A stretch of 64,000 bases of DNA from Bacteroidota bacterium (GCA_017303905.1 JAFLBH010000001.1:62001-126000); one strand, 5' to 3'; shown: positions 1-8,822, counted from the stretch's first letter. Numbers and translations are program-made. The notes: a model not told the origin generated them from the letters alone.

Positions 1-273
1 CTGAACACTTTCGCCTTTTGAAACAGAATAAGAATAAACATCTGATTGGTTGTCTTCGCGAATACTCACATATAAAATAGATTTATCGTCGGGTGTAAAA
101 ACAGGTTGATTGTCGTACCCTTTCCGCGAAGTGATGTTTTTGCCTTCTGTCAATTGTAACAATCCATCTTTGCTTTTGATCTTAAAATGCCACAAATCCG
201 TTTCAGGCAACTGGGCTTTTATCATTCCGGTTACAAAAACAATAAATAAGATATGATAGATTCTACTCTGCAC
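1..273 (-). CDS. PD40/TolB-like repeat protein, N-terminal part, cut by the window edge
   Basis: This is the first 91 codons of a gene that runs off the left edge. My translation starts at a GTG and gives a signal peptide (MQSRIYHILFIVFVTGMIKA, cleaved before QLPE). It continues with a segment typical of PD40/WD40-like beta-propeller repeats, in which DNQPVFTPDDKSILYVS is followed by a DVYSYSV strand. Such propellers are found in TolB and in exported Bacteroidota proteins that bind other proteins or peptidoglycan. No ATG lies upstream in frame, and the internal ATG at codon 17 would destroy the signal peptide, so GTG is preferred. It overlaps the end of the upstream phosphatase gene by 11 bp, suggesting one operon with it and RNase R. 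The function of the missing part is unknown. Confidence 0.7.
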   Translation of the reverse strand, partial: MQSRIYHILFIVFVTGMIKAQLPETDLWHFKIKSKDGLLQLTEGKNITSRKGYDNQPVFTPDDKSILYVSIREDNQSDVYSYSVSKGESVQ

Positions 274-835
274 TTTGTCGTTTATATATATATCTAAACA
301 ACTGATAAGCTAAATACCCAAATAATAATCCATCCGCAAAGCCAAACAAAATGTCACTCGGATAATGTACGCCCAAATAAATTCGACTGTACCCTACCAG
401 CACCGGCCATAAAAATAAAAGATAACGATAGCGAGGTCTTAACCACGCTAACATAAAAAACAAAAACGAAGCGACACCAAATGTATTTGCTGCATGGCCG
501 GAGAAAAATCCGAACTTACCACCTCTGTAATCATTAACGGTATGCACCTTGCCGCCAATCTCCGTATTGTGGGTCGGACGGTATCGTTGTACTGCCTTTT
601 TTATTCGCGTAGAGGATTGATCTGTAAAAGCGATTAAAACAATCATGCATACAATTCCTGTAAGAAGAAATTTTAAGCTTTTAATTTTGAAAATATAATA
701 AGCAATGAATAGCCACAATGGAGTAAAAACCCAACCAGCCGATACCAACCAGAAGAACTCATCTGCTAATGGCGCATGAAATCCATTAATAGCTAAAAAT
801 AAATCGCGGTCAATATGTTTAAACCATTCTATCAT
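263..835 (-). CDS. PAP2-family membrane phosphatase
   Basis: This 190-residue integral membrane protein belongs to the type 2 phosphatidic acid phosphatase superfamily. All three signature motifs are visible: K79-x6-RP (ending RYRP at 84-87), SGH at 112-114, and SR at 150-151 followed by H157 and D161. Family members hydrolyse lipid phosphates such as undecaprenyl pyrophosphate (BacA-independent carrier recycling), phosphatidylglycerol phosphate or lipid A 1-phosphate. The sequence does not say which substrate is used. About five hydrophobic segments surround the motifs, with the active site expected on the periplasmic side. The ATG shares one base with the RNase R stop (TAATG), so translational coupling is likely. 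Confidence 0.88.
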   Translation of the reverse strand: MIEWFKHIDRDLFLAINGFHAPLADEFFWLVSAGWVFTPLWLFIAYYIFKIKSLKFLLTGIVCMIVLIAFTDQSSTRIKKAVQRYRPTHNTEIGGKVHTVNDYRGGKFGFFSGHAANTFGVASFLFFMLAWLRPRYRYLLFLWPVLVGYSRIYLGVHYPSDILFGFADGLLFGYLAYQLFRYIYKRQSAE

Positions 836-3054
836 TAACGTCTTCTTTTCTTTTTAGAACCTTTACCACCCTGATCCATTTGTTGCTTATCTGAATCATC
901 GATAAACGCGTAATCCAATTGCTTCTTTAATAAATCAGCTTTCCTTACCTTAATCATTACTTTATCCCCCAGCGCGTACACTTTTCCTTTGTGTCTACCA
1001 ACGTAACGATAATTTTCCTCATCAAAAATGTAAGCATCATCATTCATCTCTCTGGCCTTGATCATCCCCTCACATTTATTTTCAGTAATCTCTACATAAA
1101 TTCCCCACTCTGTCACTCCACTAATGACACCTTCAAATACTTGTCCGATTTTATCCGACATATATTCTACTTGTTTGTATTTAATGGAAGCCCGCTCTGC
1201 CTCTGCAGCCAACTTCTCCATTTCAGAAGAATGCTTACATAACAACTCCAATTCATCCTTCGACGCATAATGCGTACCATTTAATTTTGCTTCCAACAAA
1301 CGGTGCACCATCACATCGGGATAACGACGGATTGGTGATGTAAAATGTGTATAGTAATCGAAGCCCAATCCGTAATGTCCAGCATTTTTCGTTGAATAGA
1401 TTGCTTTTGGCATACTACGAACAGCTAACAATTCTATCATCCCTGCTTCCTTTTTATTTTTTACATCCACCAATAATTTATTGATTGATTGTGCTGTCTT
1501 TTGTTTGTTACCCAAACTCATTTGATAACCAAAGCGCGCTACAAAATTACTGAGCTCCGTCATCTTCTCATCGTTAGGTGTATCATGCACACGATAAACA
1601 CTTACCGGACCATCATTCTTTTTCTTCGATTTATTTTGCGTTAAGGGCTGTCCGCTTGTTCCAATATCGCTGAGATACTCAGATACTTTTCGGTTAGCCA
1701 ATAACATAAAATCTTCAATGAGTTTATGCGCGTCCTGTTGTGTTTTGAAATAAACGCCTGTAGGATTTCCTTCTTCATCCAGGTGAAATTTAACTTCTGC
1801 TTTATCGAAAACTATCGAACCTTTTCTCAAACGATCGGCACGCAATTTTTTCGCCAACTTATCTAAAACAAGAATCTCATCCTTGTATTCGCCCTCTTCC
1901 GTTTCAATGATTTTCTGCACTTCTTCATAAGCAAAACGATGGTCGCTATAGATAACAGTGCGCCCAAACCATTGATCGTGAATTTGCGCATCATCATCCA
2001 TTTGAAACACCGCGCTGAAACAATATTTTTCTTCCTTTGGTCGGAGTGAACAAGCAAAATTACTCAGCACTTCAGGCAACATAGGAATACAACGATCTAC
2101 CAGATACACCGACGTAGCACGCTGAATAGCTTCTTTATCCAAAATGGAACCGGGTTTAATGTAATGTGATACATCAGCTATGTGTACACCAATCTCCCAC
2201 AATCCATTTTCCAATTTCTGTATCGACAATGCATCATCAAAGTCCTTTGCATCCACCGGATCGATTGTCATGGTGGTTATCTTTCTAAAATCTCTTCTCT
2301 TCGCAATTTCTTTATCCGTTATTTCTGTCGCTAATTTTTTAGCAGCAGCTTCCACCTCACTCGGAAATTCTTCCGGTAAACCATACTCTGCCATGATAGC
2401 GTGCATTTCTGTTTTATGCTCGCCCGGATTTCCAAATACGCTTACGATTTCTCCTGTAGGATTTTGATCGCCGCTTCTCCATTCCTTAAAACGAACCAAA
2501 ACTTTTTGTCCGTCTTCAGCATCCATTATATCTTCCTTGCGAACAAAAAAATCAACGTGAATTTTTCCATTATCAGGAATTACAAAAGCAAATTTCGGCA
2601 TGATTTTTACCGTACCAACAAAATCAGTTTTAGCACGCTTAATTACTTCGGTTACTTCACCTTCCTTTCGCCGACCCGACCTGCGTGAGTCAACCGTTAT
2701 CTTTACTAAATCACCATTAAGCGCGTCCTTCGTTTTTTTGAAAGGAATAAAAACATCATCCTGCCCTTCACCAATGACAACAAATGCTGTGCCTTGCTGG
2801 GTAAAATCAATCGTACCTGAAACAAATTGCTTGGTTGATTTACTTTGAAATTTTCCCACTTCAGTTTCTTTTACAAAACCTTGCTGCTTTAACGCTTCTA
2901 ATACTTCGATTAACTCCAACCGCTCGCCATCGGTGTTTAATTCCATGGCGGCTCCAATCTGCTTGTAATTAAATGTTTTTTCTGAATTGTGTTGCAAAAA
3001 AGCCAACACTTGCTCGAATAGATATTTTTTTATTTGTTTTTTCTTCTTAGCCAT
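835..3054 (-). CDS. rnr: Ribonuclease R (3'-5' exoribonuclease)
   Basis: This 739-residue protein has the RNase II/R layout: an N-terminal helix-turn-helix-like region (about 1-65), two cold-shock OB domains (about 75-230), the catalytic RNB domain, and a C-terminal S1 domain (about 640-715) with a basic tail ending KKKRRR. The RNB active site is seen at 264-275 (IDPVDAKDFDDA), with acidic residues D265, D271, D273 and D274 placed to bind magnesium. RNase R degrades structured RNA processively. The basic ends (KKKKQIKK at the start and the lysine/arginine tail) suit RNA binding. It is followed with 1-bp overlap by the PAP2 gene. The length is normal for the family. Confidence 0.96.
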   Translation of the reverse strand: MAKKKKQIKKYLFEQVLAFLQHNSEKTFNYKQIGAAMELNTDGERLELIEVLEALKQQGFVKETEVGKFQSKSTKQFVSGTIDFTQQGTAFVVIGEGQDDVFIPFKKTKDALNGDLVKITVDSRRSGRRKEGEVTEVIKRAKTDFVGTVKIMPKFAFVIPDNGKIHVDFFVRKEDIMDAEDGQKVLVRFKEWRSGDQNPTGEIVSVFGNPGEHKTEMHAIMAEYGLPEEFPSEVEAAAKKLATEITDKEIAKRRDFRKITTMTIDPVDAKDFDDALSIQKLENGLWEIGVHIADVSHYIKPGSILDKEAIQRATSVYLVDRCIPMLPEVLSNFACSLRPKEEKYCFSAVFQMDDDAQIHDQWFGRTVIYSDHRFAYEEVQKIIETEEGEYKDEILVLDKLAKKLRADRLRKGSIVFDKAEVKFHLDEEGNPTGVYFKTQQDAHKLIEDFMLLANRKVSEYLSDIGTSGQPLTQNKSKKKNDGPVSVYRVHDTPNDEKMTELSNFVARFGYQMSLGNKQKTAQSINKLLVDVKNKKEAGMIELLAVRSMPKAIYSTKNAGHYGLGFDYYTHFTSPIRRYPDVMVHRLLEAKLNGTHYASKDELELLCKHSSEMEKLAAEAERASIKYKQVEYMSDKIGQVFEGVISGVTEWGIYVEITENKCEGMIKAREMNDDAYIFDEENYRYVGRHKGKVYALGDKVMIKVRKADLLKKQLDYAFIDDSDKQQMDQGGKGSKKKRRR

Positions 3055-3154
3055 AGTTTACACCCTTAAATATAAGGGTAATATGGCCGTAAAAATCAAA
3101 ACTTATTAACCTGTTATGAGGTAAAAAAGCACAGAAATTAATAATGAAAAGCCA

Positions 3155-3535
3155 TTACTTAACAGGTGTAGAACCAATCTCTACCGCTTCGAATTTAACG
3201 GTAATAAAAGTGTTGGTTTTAGGTTTCAATGTAATTGGTTTTGAATCGACGTCATACCAATACTTCACAAAGAAATTAAACGTGTAAGTGCCGGGGTTCA
3301 ACTTCATGACATAAGTACCGGTTTTATCAATTTCAGGCTGTACTAAACTATCACCATTTACTTTAAATGCCACTCTGCTGGTGGCGGGTTTTCCTTGCGG
3401 ATTGATAAACTTTATAGTGAGTTTTGATTTGGAAGATGGATCGGCTACCACTTTGGTTGGCTTACAATATCCTTTAGGTATTTGTGCCATTAGTGTAGTT
3501 CCGAAAAACAAGAAAATAACGAATAATTTTTGCAT
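3155..3535 (-). CDS. Small secreted protein, beta-sandwich type
   Basis: This 126-residue protein begins with a clear signal peptide (MQKLFVIFLFFGTTLMA, cut before QIPKG). The mature part is about 108 residues of alternating strands, with KLTIKFINPQGKPA, GTYVMKLNPGTYTFNF and TFITVKFEAVEIG. The G-x-Y-x-x-x-L-x-P-G-x-Y-x-F pattern resembles carboxypeptidase-regulatory-like (CarboxypepD_reg/PEGA-like) domains of Bacteroidota exported proteins, but it is too short and divergent to name. It lies between RNase R and purN on the same strand with only 24 bp to purN, so it may be read from the purN promoter. Function unknown. Confidence 0.7.
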   Translation of the reverse strand: MQKLFVIFLFFGTTLMAQIPKGYCKPTKVVADPSSKSKLTIKFINPQGKPATSRVAFKVNGDSLVQPEIDKTGTYVMKLNPGTYTFNFFVKYWYDVDSKPITLKPKTNTFITVKFEAVEIGSTPVK

Positions 3536-3559
3536 TTAACTAACGTATTAAATTATTTC

Positions 3560-4123
3560 CTACAATAATTTTTCAATTGCTTTAGGAAAATTCTCCATTT
3601 CCAATTCGTGAATTTTGGCTGCTAAAGTTTCAGCGGTATCGCTCTTTTCTACAAGGCATTTTGCCTGTAATATAATTTCACCTTTATCGTACTCTTCATT
3701 CACGAAATGAATGGTGATTCCGCTTTCGGTTTCGCCTGACTGAATCACCGCTTGGTGAACGTGCATACCATACATGCCTTTCCCTCCGAATTTTGGCAAT
3801 AAAGAAGGATGGATATTAATAATTTTATTCGGGAAAGCTTTTACAAAGGCCTCAGGAATTTTTAAAAGAAAACCAGCTAAAATAATTAAATCAATTTTTT
3901 CGGTTTTTAAAAAATCTATTAACTGGTCAGCATAATTATTTAGCGAATCTTTACTGATGATTTGTACATTCTTTTTGTACTTCTCTGCGCGAGCTACAAC
4001 GCCGGCATTTTCATTATTCGTAAAAATTAATTTAATCTTTATGCGGGTATCGTTGGCAAAATATTTAATAATATTCTCGGCGTTTGTACCTCCGCCTGAA
4101 GCAAATATGGCAGCATTAATCAT
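3560..4123 (-). CDS. purN: Phosphoribosylglycinamide formyltransferase (GART, folate-dependent)
   Basis: This 187-residue enzyme transfers a formyl group from 10-formyltetrahydrofolate to GAR, the third step of purine synthesis. The active-site residues align with those of E. coli PurN: N103 and H105 in NIHPSLLPKF, and D146 in the EEYDKGEII segment. The substrate phosphate loop near the start (ASGGGTNAENI, 8-18) is present. The length is slightly short but complete. A promoter-like TATTTTTG ends five bases before the ATG. It is divergent from the secreted-protein gene at 4197, sharing a 73-bp spacer. Confidence 0.95.
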   Translation of the reverse strand: MINAAIFASGGGTNAENIIKYFANDTRIKIKLIFTNNENAGVVARAEKYKKNVQIISKDSLNNYADQLIDFLKTEKIDLIILAGFLLKIPEAFVKAFPNKIINIHPSLLPKFGGKGMYGMHVHQAVIQSGETESGITIHFVNEEYDKGEIILQAKCLVEKSDTAETLAAKIHELEMENFPKAIEKLL

Positions 4124-4128
4124 TACAG

Positions 4129-4136
4129 CAAAAATA
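4129..4136 (-). promoter_or_regulatory. TATTTTTG box close to the purN start
   Basis: Read on the minus strand, TATTTTTG fits the Bacteroidota -7 consensus TAnnTTTG and ends five bases before the purN ATG. If it is the -7 element, the mRNA would start at or within a few bases of the start codon. I found no TTTG -33 element at the usual distance of about 20 bp. Confidence 0.4.
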
Positions 4137-4196
4137 CCCTTTAATACGGATAAAGGAATCGGAAATTACTTATTACTTTTAAGGGAAATTTTAACA

Positions 4197-4976
4197 ATGA
4201 AAAAAATATTATTATCGGCTTTTATGCTTTCGGGCTTATGTGTATTTAGTCAGGAAAAAATTAAGTACGAAACTGTTTGCTTTGAAGACAATGCCGTTGA
4301 AACGAAGGAAGGGAAGTTTGCTTTACAAGATGGTATGGCTGAGAAAACTTTCATTAAAGGAAAATTAAAAGTTACCAATTACACTGATAAAGCTCTTGTG
4401 ATTAAGCCCAACGAATGTGTTTTTAGTAGCCCTCAAGGTGATATACCCTCTAACGATAAATGGATGGTGGTTGCGCCTCGCGATCAGGAGGCAAAAGTGA
4501 TTGATGTGAAAGGGTACAACATGAAGTGTAGCTCAACAACTTTAAAAATTAATGGCCTATACATTTGCAATAATACCGAAATCATAAGTAGTCCGGCAAT
4601 GCCGTTACCGCCGGCAAAGGAAATACGTATTGGTAGTTTCGCGCTGATTTTAGACGGATGGGATCGCGACGGGAAAGAAATCATGATTCGCTACAAGGTA
4701 AAATACCTTGGCGAAAAAATAGGCATGTTTAGTCCTGATAAGGTAATTTTAAAATCGCCGGAGGGCAATGAATACAAAAACCAAAAGGAAAAGGAGAAAA
4801 CCTATGCCTTTAAGCAATTCGACGATAGACTCTTTACATTCATTTATTTGAGTGATAGTAAAAAAGACAATGTTCTTGACTGGAAAGATGCTTTTTCTGA
4901 GGGGATTCCTGAGAAATTAAACAATCTCACAATTGATGTTAAAATGGATTTGGGTAAGACGAAAGACAAAAATTGA
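4197..4976 (+). CDS. Secreted protein of unknown function
   Basis: This protein has 259 residues from ATG 4197. A longer open frame extends upstream into purN, but only this ATG places a signal peptide at the N terminus (MKKILLSAFMLSGLCVFS, cleaved before QEKIKYE). The mature part is a mixed beta-rich region with recurring short strands around KVTNYTDKALVIKPNECVF and MIRYKVKYLGEKIGMFSPDK. The second of these looks like a DUF4352-like or immunoglobulin-type extracellular domain, but I cannot name the family. The last 60 residues are lysine/aspartate-rich and probably surface exposed. It is followed 36 bp later by lgt and is probably not a lipoprotein itself, since no lipobox is seen. Confidence 0.72.
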   Translation: MKKILLSAFMLSGLCVFSQEKIKYETVCFEDNAVETKEGKFALQDGMAEKTFIKGKLKVTNYTDKALVIKPNECVFSSPQGDIPSNDKWMVVAPRDQEAKVIDVKGYNMKCSSTTLKINGLYICNNTEIISSPAMPLPPAKEIRIGSFALILDGWDRDGKEIMIRYKVKYLGEKIGMFSPDKVILKSPEGNEYKNQKEKEKTYAFKQFDDRLFTFIYLSDSKKDNVLDWKDAFSEGIPEKLNNLTIDVKMDLGKTKDKN

Positions 4977-5000
4977 ATCTTAATGCAATTAGCTTTTTAG

Positions 5001-5008
5001 TATCTTCG
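5001..5008 (+). promoter_or_regulatory. TATCTTCG box close to the lgt start
   Basis: TATCTTCG differs from TAnnTTTG at one base and ends four bases before the lgt ATG. It is one member of a recurring near-start set in this window. The only TTG upstream (4973-4975) is 25 bp away, wider than the usual spacing. Confidence 0.3.
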
Positions 5009-5012
5009 GGAC

Positions 5013-5828
5013 ATGTTTCAGAATTTTATTCATTGGAATCCAAGTCCCGAAATTTTCACCATTCCGGGTATTGACTGGCCGGTAAGATGGTACGGTTTAA
5101 TGTGGGCACTTTCATTCATTGGAAGTCATTTTATCATGAATCGTATTTACAGAACTGAAGGTCGTACTGAAAAAGATCTTGATATTTTAACTCTGTATAT
5201 TATTATCGGCACTGTAGCCGGTGCTCGCTTAGGACACTGCTTATTCTATGATCCGGCTCATTATTTATCGCATCCATTAGATATTTTAAAAGTTTATGAG
5301 GGAGGATTAGCGAGTCACGGTGGTGCCATTGGGATTTTAGCAGGCATGTGGCTTTATTGCAGAAAGACCAAAGAGAGCTGGCTTTGGGTATTTGATAAAA
5401 TTGTAGTGGTAGCGCCACTGGCTGCTGCATTAATTCGTTTTGGCAACTTAATGAATTCGGAAATTATCGGTAAACCTACTGACGTTCCATGGGCTTTTGT
5501 GTTTGAAAGTGTAGACAAATTACCACGACACCCCGCTCAATTATACGAAAGTATATTTTGTTTGATATTGTTTTTTGTGATGTACTACTTATGGAAAAAC
5601 AAACGTCATCAATTTGGTCCGGGGTTTATGTTCGGATTAATGTGTGTTCTGTTATTTACAGAGCGTTTTATTGACGAGTTCTTTAAAGAAAATCAGGAAG
5701 CATTTGAGAATGCCATGACTTTAAACATGGGACAATTATTAAGCATTCCATTTGTAATTATTGGATTGTTTATGATGTGGCGCTCAACTAAGCTAATAAA
5801 CACTACTAAAGAATCGCCATCAGCTTAG
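5013..5828 (+). CDS. lgt: Prolipoprotein diacylglyceryl transferase
   Basis: This 271-residue inner-membrane enzyme transfers the diacylglyceryl group of phosphatidylglycerol to the lipobox cysteine of prolipoproteins, the first step of lipoprotein maturation. It shows the Lgt hallmark segments: RWYGLMWALSF near the N terminus, the GGLASHGGAIG signature in the middle, and the conserved loop RFGNLMNSEIIGKP with arginine and asparagine. Seven hydrophobic segments are visible and the length is normal. Substrates encoded nearby include the lipoproteins at 9998, 10341, 17777, 21360, 54245 and 55677. The matching last-step enzyme, Lnt, is at 26714. cysQ begins just after its stop and may be translationally coupled. 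Confidence 0.96.
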   Translation: MFQNFIHWNPSPEIFTIPGIDWPVRWYGLMWALSFIGSHFIMNRIYRTEGRTEKDLDILTLYIIIGTVAGARLGHCLFYDPAHYLSHPLDILKVYEGGLASHGGAIGILAGMWLYCRKTKESWLWVFDKIVVVAPLAAALIRFGNLMNSEIIGKPTDVPWAFVFESVDKLPRHPAQLYESIFCLILFFVMYYLWKNKRHQFGPGFMFGLMCVLLFTERFIDEFFKENQEAFENAMTLNMGQLLSIPFVIIGLFMMWRSTKLINTTKESPSA

Positions 5829-5836
5829 AATTACAT

Positions 5837-6649
5837 ATTTTACTTCACAAGGCCATTTTAGCAGCCGTAGAAGCCGGTAATGAAATACTGGAGGTGTACG
5901 ATACCGCTTTTAATGTACAATATAAAGAAGATGATACGCCGCTAACGCAAGCCGACCAACGCGCCAGTGATAAAATTATTGAGTTACTGCACGAAACCAA
6001 CATTCCTGTACTATCGGAAGAAGGTGAACATTTTTCTTTTGAAAAACGTAAATCACTTAAGCAATTATGGATAGTGGATCCATTGGACGGCACTAAAGAA
6101 TTTGTAAAGCGTAACGGAGAATTTACAGTAAACATCGCATTAATTGAAAATAACAAACCCGTAATTGGTGTAATTTTTTCGCCGGTATTTAAAGATTTAT
6201 ATTTCGCAGCAAAAGGTTTGGGTTCGTTTAAAATTAACCGTCACGATTTTATTGCCATTGAAAAGGGTTTATCAAAAATTCCTTTTGAAAATTTAATTAG
6301 TACTGCTTCTAAATTACCCCACACGAATTATCCGGAAGTTTATACCATTGTAGCAAGCCGCTCGCATCTTAGCAGCGAAACCTATGCTTACATTGAAGAA
6401 AAAAAACAACAACACGGCGAAGTAAATATTGTAAACACCGGAAGCAGTATTAAAATGTGTTGGGTGGCTGAGGGAATTGCTAATGAATATCCGCGTTTTG
6501 GTCCAACCATGGAGTGGGATACCGCGGCAGGACAAGCCATATTAGAAAATGCAAATTGTGAGTTAATTGATCTTTCCACTCAAAAACCCATGCTTTACAA
6601 CCGCGAAGAACTTCGCAATAATTGGTTTACAGCAAGAGGGAAATCTTAA
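5837..6649 (+). CDS. cysQ: 3'(2'),5'-bisphosphate nucleotidase
   Basis: This enzyme of the inositol-phosphatase-like family removes the 3' phosphate from PAP/PAPS, by-products of sulfate assimilation and phosphopantetheine transfer. The metal-site motifs are seen: SEEGEH, the signature VDPLDGTKEFV, and the C-terminal WDTAAGQA. The first usual start codon is GTG 5894, but it would remove a conserved helix. The frame upstream encodes LLHKAILAAVEAGNEILEV, which matches the N terminus of CysQ proteins. No ATG, GTG or TTG lies between the in-frame stop at 5807 and 5894. I place the start at ATT 5837, which gives 270 residues and aligns with E. coli Met1 to within one residue. ATC 5819, GTG 5894 or a sequence error are alternatives. 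Confidence 0.85.
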   Translation: MLLHKAILAAVEAGNEILEVYDTAFNVQYKEDDTPLTQADQRASDKIIELLHETNIPVLSEEGEHFSFEKRKSLKQLWIVDPLDGTKEFVKRNGEFTVNIALIENNKPVIGVIFSPVFKDLYFAAKGLGSFKINRHDFIAIEKGLSKIPFENLISTASKLPHTNYPEVYTIVASRSHLSSETYAYIEEKKQQHGEVNIVNTGSSIKMCWVAEGIANEYPRFGPTMEWDTAAGQAILENANCELIDLSTQKPMLYNREELRNNWFTARGKS

Positions 6650-7515
6650 AAATATAAATCGCTTGTTTTCAAACGAAGGTAGCGCATAACCGAGAACATC
6701 GCGCTTACTCCAGAGATAAAAATGCCAAGTAAAATGATGCCGCCAAATAAAACAGCCAGCATGTTTTCATCTTGCAATTGTAATAAATCAGGAATGTAAT
6801 TAGTACTTACCACTAAAAATCCAGCCAACAATGCACCGGCTAATATACCGGCAATTACACCCTGACGAATACCTTTAAATATAAATGGTTTGCTAATGAA
6901 AACACGCGTAGCACCCACCAAATACATGGTACGAATTAAAAAGCGCTGTGAATAAATTGAGAGACGAATGGTGTTGTTGATTAAAGCAATTGCAACTATC
7001 ATTAATAAGCCGCTGAAAATTAAAATATACAAACTCACCACCTTCGCATTTTCATTCACCTGCTTAATCATGTCTTTATGGTAAACGACTTCCTTCACAT
7101 AGGCTTTCTGAAGTAATCCCTTCTCAATTCCAATTAAAGAATCGGAATGCGCATAATCTTCATTTAGTTTTACATCTAAAGTAGATAGTAAAGGATTGTA
7201 CCCTAAAAATGAAATAAAATCTTCACCCAAATCTTCCTTTAATTTTTCTGCAGCTTGCTCCTTAGTGATGTGATTTATACTCTTCGCGAATGGTGCCGCG
7301 GTAATTTCCTGTTGCAATGCGTCGATTTGCGCGGCAGTAGTGGTATCCTTTAAAATAACCTGAAATCCGATATTTTCCTTAATGTGTTTTGAAAGTTTGC
7401 GGGCGTTTAACACCACTAATCCCAATAAGCCCAGCATGAATAAAACAAGCGCTAAGCTTACCACTACGGTAATGGAAGACGTTTTAACACGGCGTTTGGC
7501 AAGAGTATCTGACAC
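6646..7515 (-). CDS. ftsX: Cell division protein FtsX
   Basis: This 289-residue permease-like protein is the FtsX partner of the ATPase FtsE. Together they control septal peptidoglycan hydrolases. One N-terminal membrane segment (about 14-36) is followed by a periplasmic domain of about 130 residues, which contains GFQVILKDTTTAAQIDAL and FISFLGYNPLL, and then by three C-terminal membrane segments. The FtsX core motif is visible around INNTIRLSIYSQRFLIRTMYL as split segments and in the VGATRVFISKPF turn. The start is GTG at 7515. ftsE is not adjacent. It converges with cysQ and the two stop codons overlap by four bases, leaving no room for a terminator between them. Confidence 0.93.
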   Translation of the reverse strand: MSDTLAKRRVKTSSITVVVSLALVLFMLGLLGLVVLNARKLSKHIKENIGFQVILKDTTTAAQIDALQQEITAAPFAKSINHITKEQAAEKLKEDLGEDFISFLGYNPLLSTLDVKLNEDYAHSDSLIGIEKGLLQKAYVKEVVYHKDMIKQVNENAKVVSLYILIFSGLLMIVAIALINNTIRLSIYSQRFLIRTMYLVGATRVFISKPFIFKGIRQGVIAGILAGALLAGFLVVSTNYIPDLLQLQDENMLAVLFGGIILLGIFISGVSAMFSVMRYLRLKTSDLYF

Positions 7516-7606
7516 GGTAAATTTTTATACGAATTTACCAATGGAGGGGCTTCGGATAAGGCTCCTCAATTTTAATAATCAACAGACGGATGTTTGTAAC
7601 GGAAGT

Positions 7607-8560
7607 CTAAAATATTTCCTTGGCAACTTTACGGGTCGTTTCGCTGGTTCCCATAGTATAAAAATGCAAGCACGGAGCATTAGCCTTTACCAACTCTTTG
7701 CATTGCGCAATACACCACTCAATGCCGGCTTGTTTAACTGCAGCGTCGTCTTTGCATTTCTCTAAAATCTCGTAAAACTCGAATGGAATATCGATTTTAA
7801 AGATTTTAGGAAGAGCTTTAATCTGAGCTTTTGAAGTCAGGATTTTTAATCCGGGAATGATAGGAACATTAATATTATTCTTGCGACATAAATCCACAAA
7901 CTCAAAATATTTTTGATTATCGAAGAACATTTGCGTTACAATGTATTCTGCGCCCGAATCAACCTTCGCTTTTAACCATTTTAAATCGCTACCCATGTTA
8001 GCCGCTTCAAAATGTTTTTCGGGATAACCGGCTACTCCGATACAAAAATTGGTTGGAGCCGCATCTTTCATTTCTTCGTCGAGGTATTTCCCCTCATTCA
8101 TGTCTTTAATTTGCTTAACCAAATCAAGTGCGTAATGATGTCCGCCCGGTTCAGGTACAAAATTAGGTTCGGTTTTAATACTGTCGCCGCGTAAAGCCAA
8201 AACATTATCAATGCCTAAGAACTGTAAATCAATTAAAGCGTTTTCTGTTTCCTCGCGGGTAAAACCTCCGCAAATAATATGTGGTACTGCTTCAACATCG
8301 TATTTATTCATAATAGCCGCGCAAATACCAACAGTGCCGGGACGTTTACGAATACTTACTTTTTCCAAATAACCGCCTTCACGCTTTTTGTAAATATATT
8401 CTTCGCGGTGATAAGTTACATCAACAAATGCCGGTTTGAATTCCATTAAAGGATCAATGCCGTCGTAAATACTTTGAATGCTTTTACCTTTTAATGGCGG
8501 TAAAATTTCAATTGAAAAAAGTGTTTTTTTACTTTGTGAAAGTTTATCGATTAATTTCAT
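7607..8560 (-). CDS. metF: Methylenetetrahydrofolate reductase
   Basis: This 317-residue flavoenzyme of the MTHFR family reduces 5,10-methylene-THF to 5-methyl-THF for methionine synthesis. Typical segments are FSIEILPPLKGKSIQSIY at the start, FVDVTYHREE, and LALRGDSI with the arginine and aspartate of the folate/FAD barrel. QMFFDNQKYFEFV and VPIIPGLKIL follow further along. Gene length and the TIM-barrel order are normal. It lies 18 bp after the NifU-like gene in the same direction. ahcY, which belongs to the same methyl cycle, is far away at 43611. No SAM riboswitch is seen upstream. Confidence 0.95.
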   Translation of the reverse strand: MKLIDKLSQSKKTLFSIEILPPLKGKSIQSIYDGIDPLMEFKPAFVDVTYHREEYIYKKREGGYLEKVSIRKRPGTVGICAAIMNKYDVEAVPHIICGGFTREETENALIDLQFLGIDNVLALRGDSIKTEPNFVPEPGGHHYALDLVKQIKDMNEGKYLDEEMKDAAPTNFCIGVAGYPEKHFEAANMGSDLKWLKAKVDSGAEYIVTQMFFDNQKYFEFVDLCRKNNINVPIIPGLKILTSKAQIKALPKIFKIDIPFEFYEILEKCKDDAAVKQAGIEWCIAQCKELVKANAPCLHFYTMGTSETTRKVAKEIF

Positions 8561-8578
8561 AAATAGATTTTCAATTCA

Positions 8579-8815
8579 TTACACAGTAACAGATTCAATT
8601 CCTTTTATTTCGGGCACCGATTTCTTTATTGTTTCCTCGATACCGGCTCTCATCGTCATATGACTCATGTTACAAGTTTTGCAAGCGCCTTTTAATTCTA
8701 CTCGCACAATATTATCATCGGTGATTTCTACGATCTCTACATTTCCTCCGTCGGCTTCTAAATACGGACGGATGGTGTTGAGAGCTTCTTCTACTTTATG
8801 TTGTAAGGCGTGCAT
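8579..8815 (-). CDS. NifU-like C-terminal domain protein (Fe-S cluster carrier)
   Basis: This stand-alone NifU C-terminal domain has 78 residues. The cluster-binding CxxC is at C45 and C48 (GACKTCNMSHMTM), and the domain opening RPYLEADGGNVEIVEI is typical. Such proteins dimerise through a bridging 4Fe-4S cluster and pass it to target enzymes. It sits directly downstream of the Mrp-family ATPase gene with a 26-bp gap, and the two are often paired in Fe-S assembly. A perfect TATCTTTG box lies seven bases before its ATG, so it may also have its own promoter. Confidence 0.93.
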   Translation of the reverse strand: MHALQHKVEEALNTIRPYLEADGGNVEIVEITDDNIVRVELKGACKTCNMSHMTMRAGIEETIKKSVPEIKGIESVTV

Positions 8816-8822
8816 GCTAATT

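Noticed and set aside
2180-2688. Open frames on the plus strand inside RNase R
   Set aside because: Shadows of the real RNase R frame, with no signal peptide, domain or start context.
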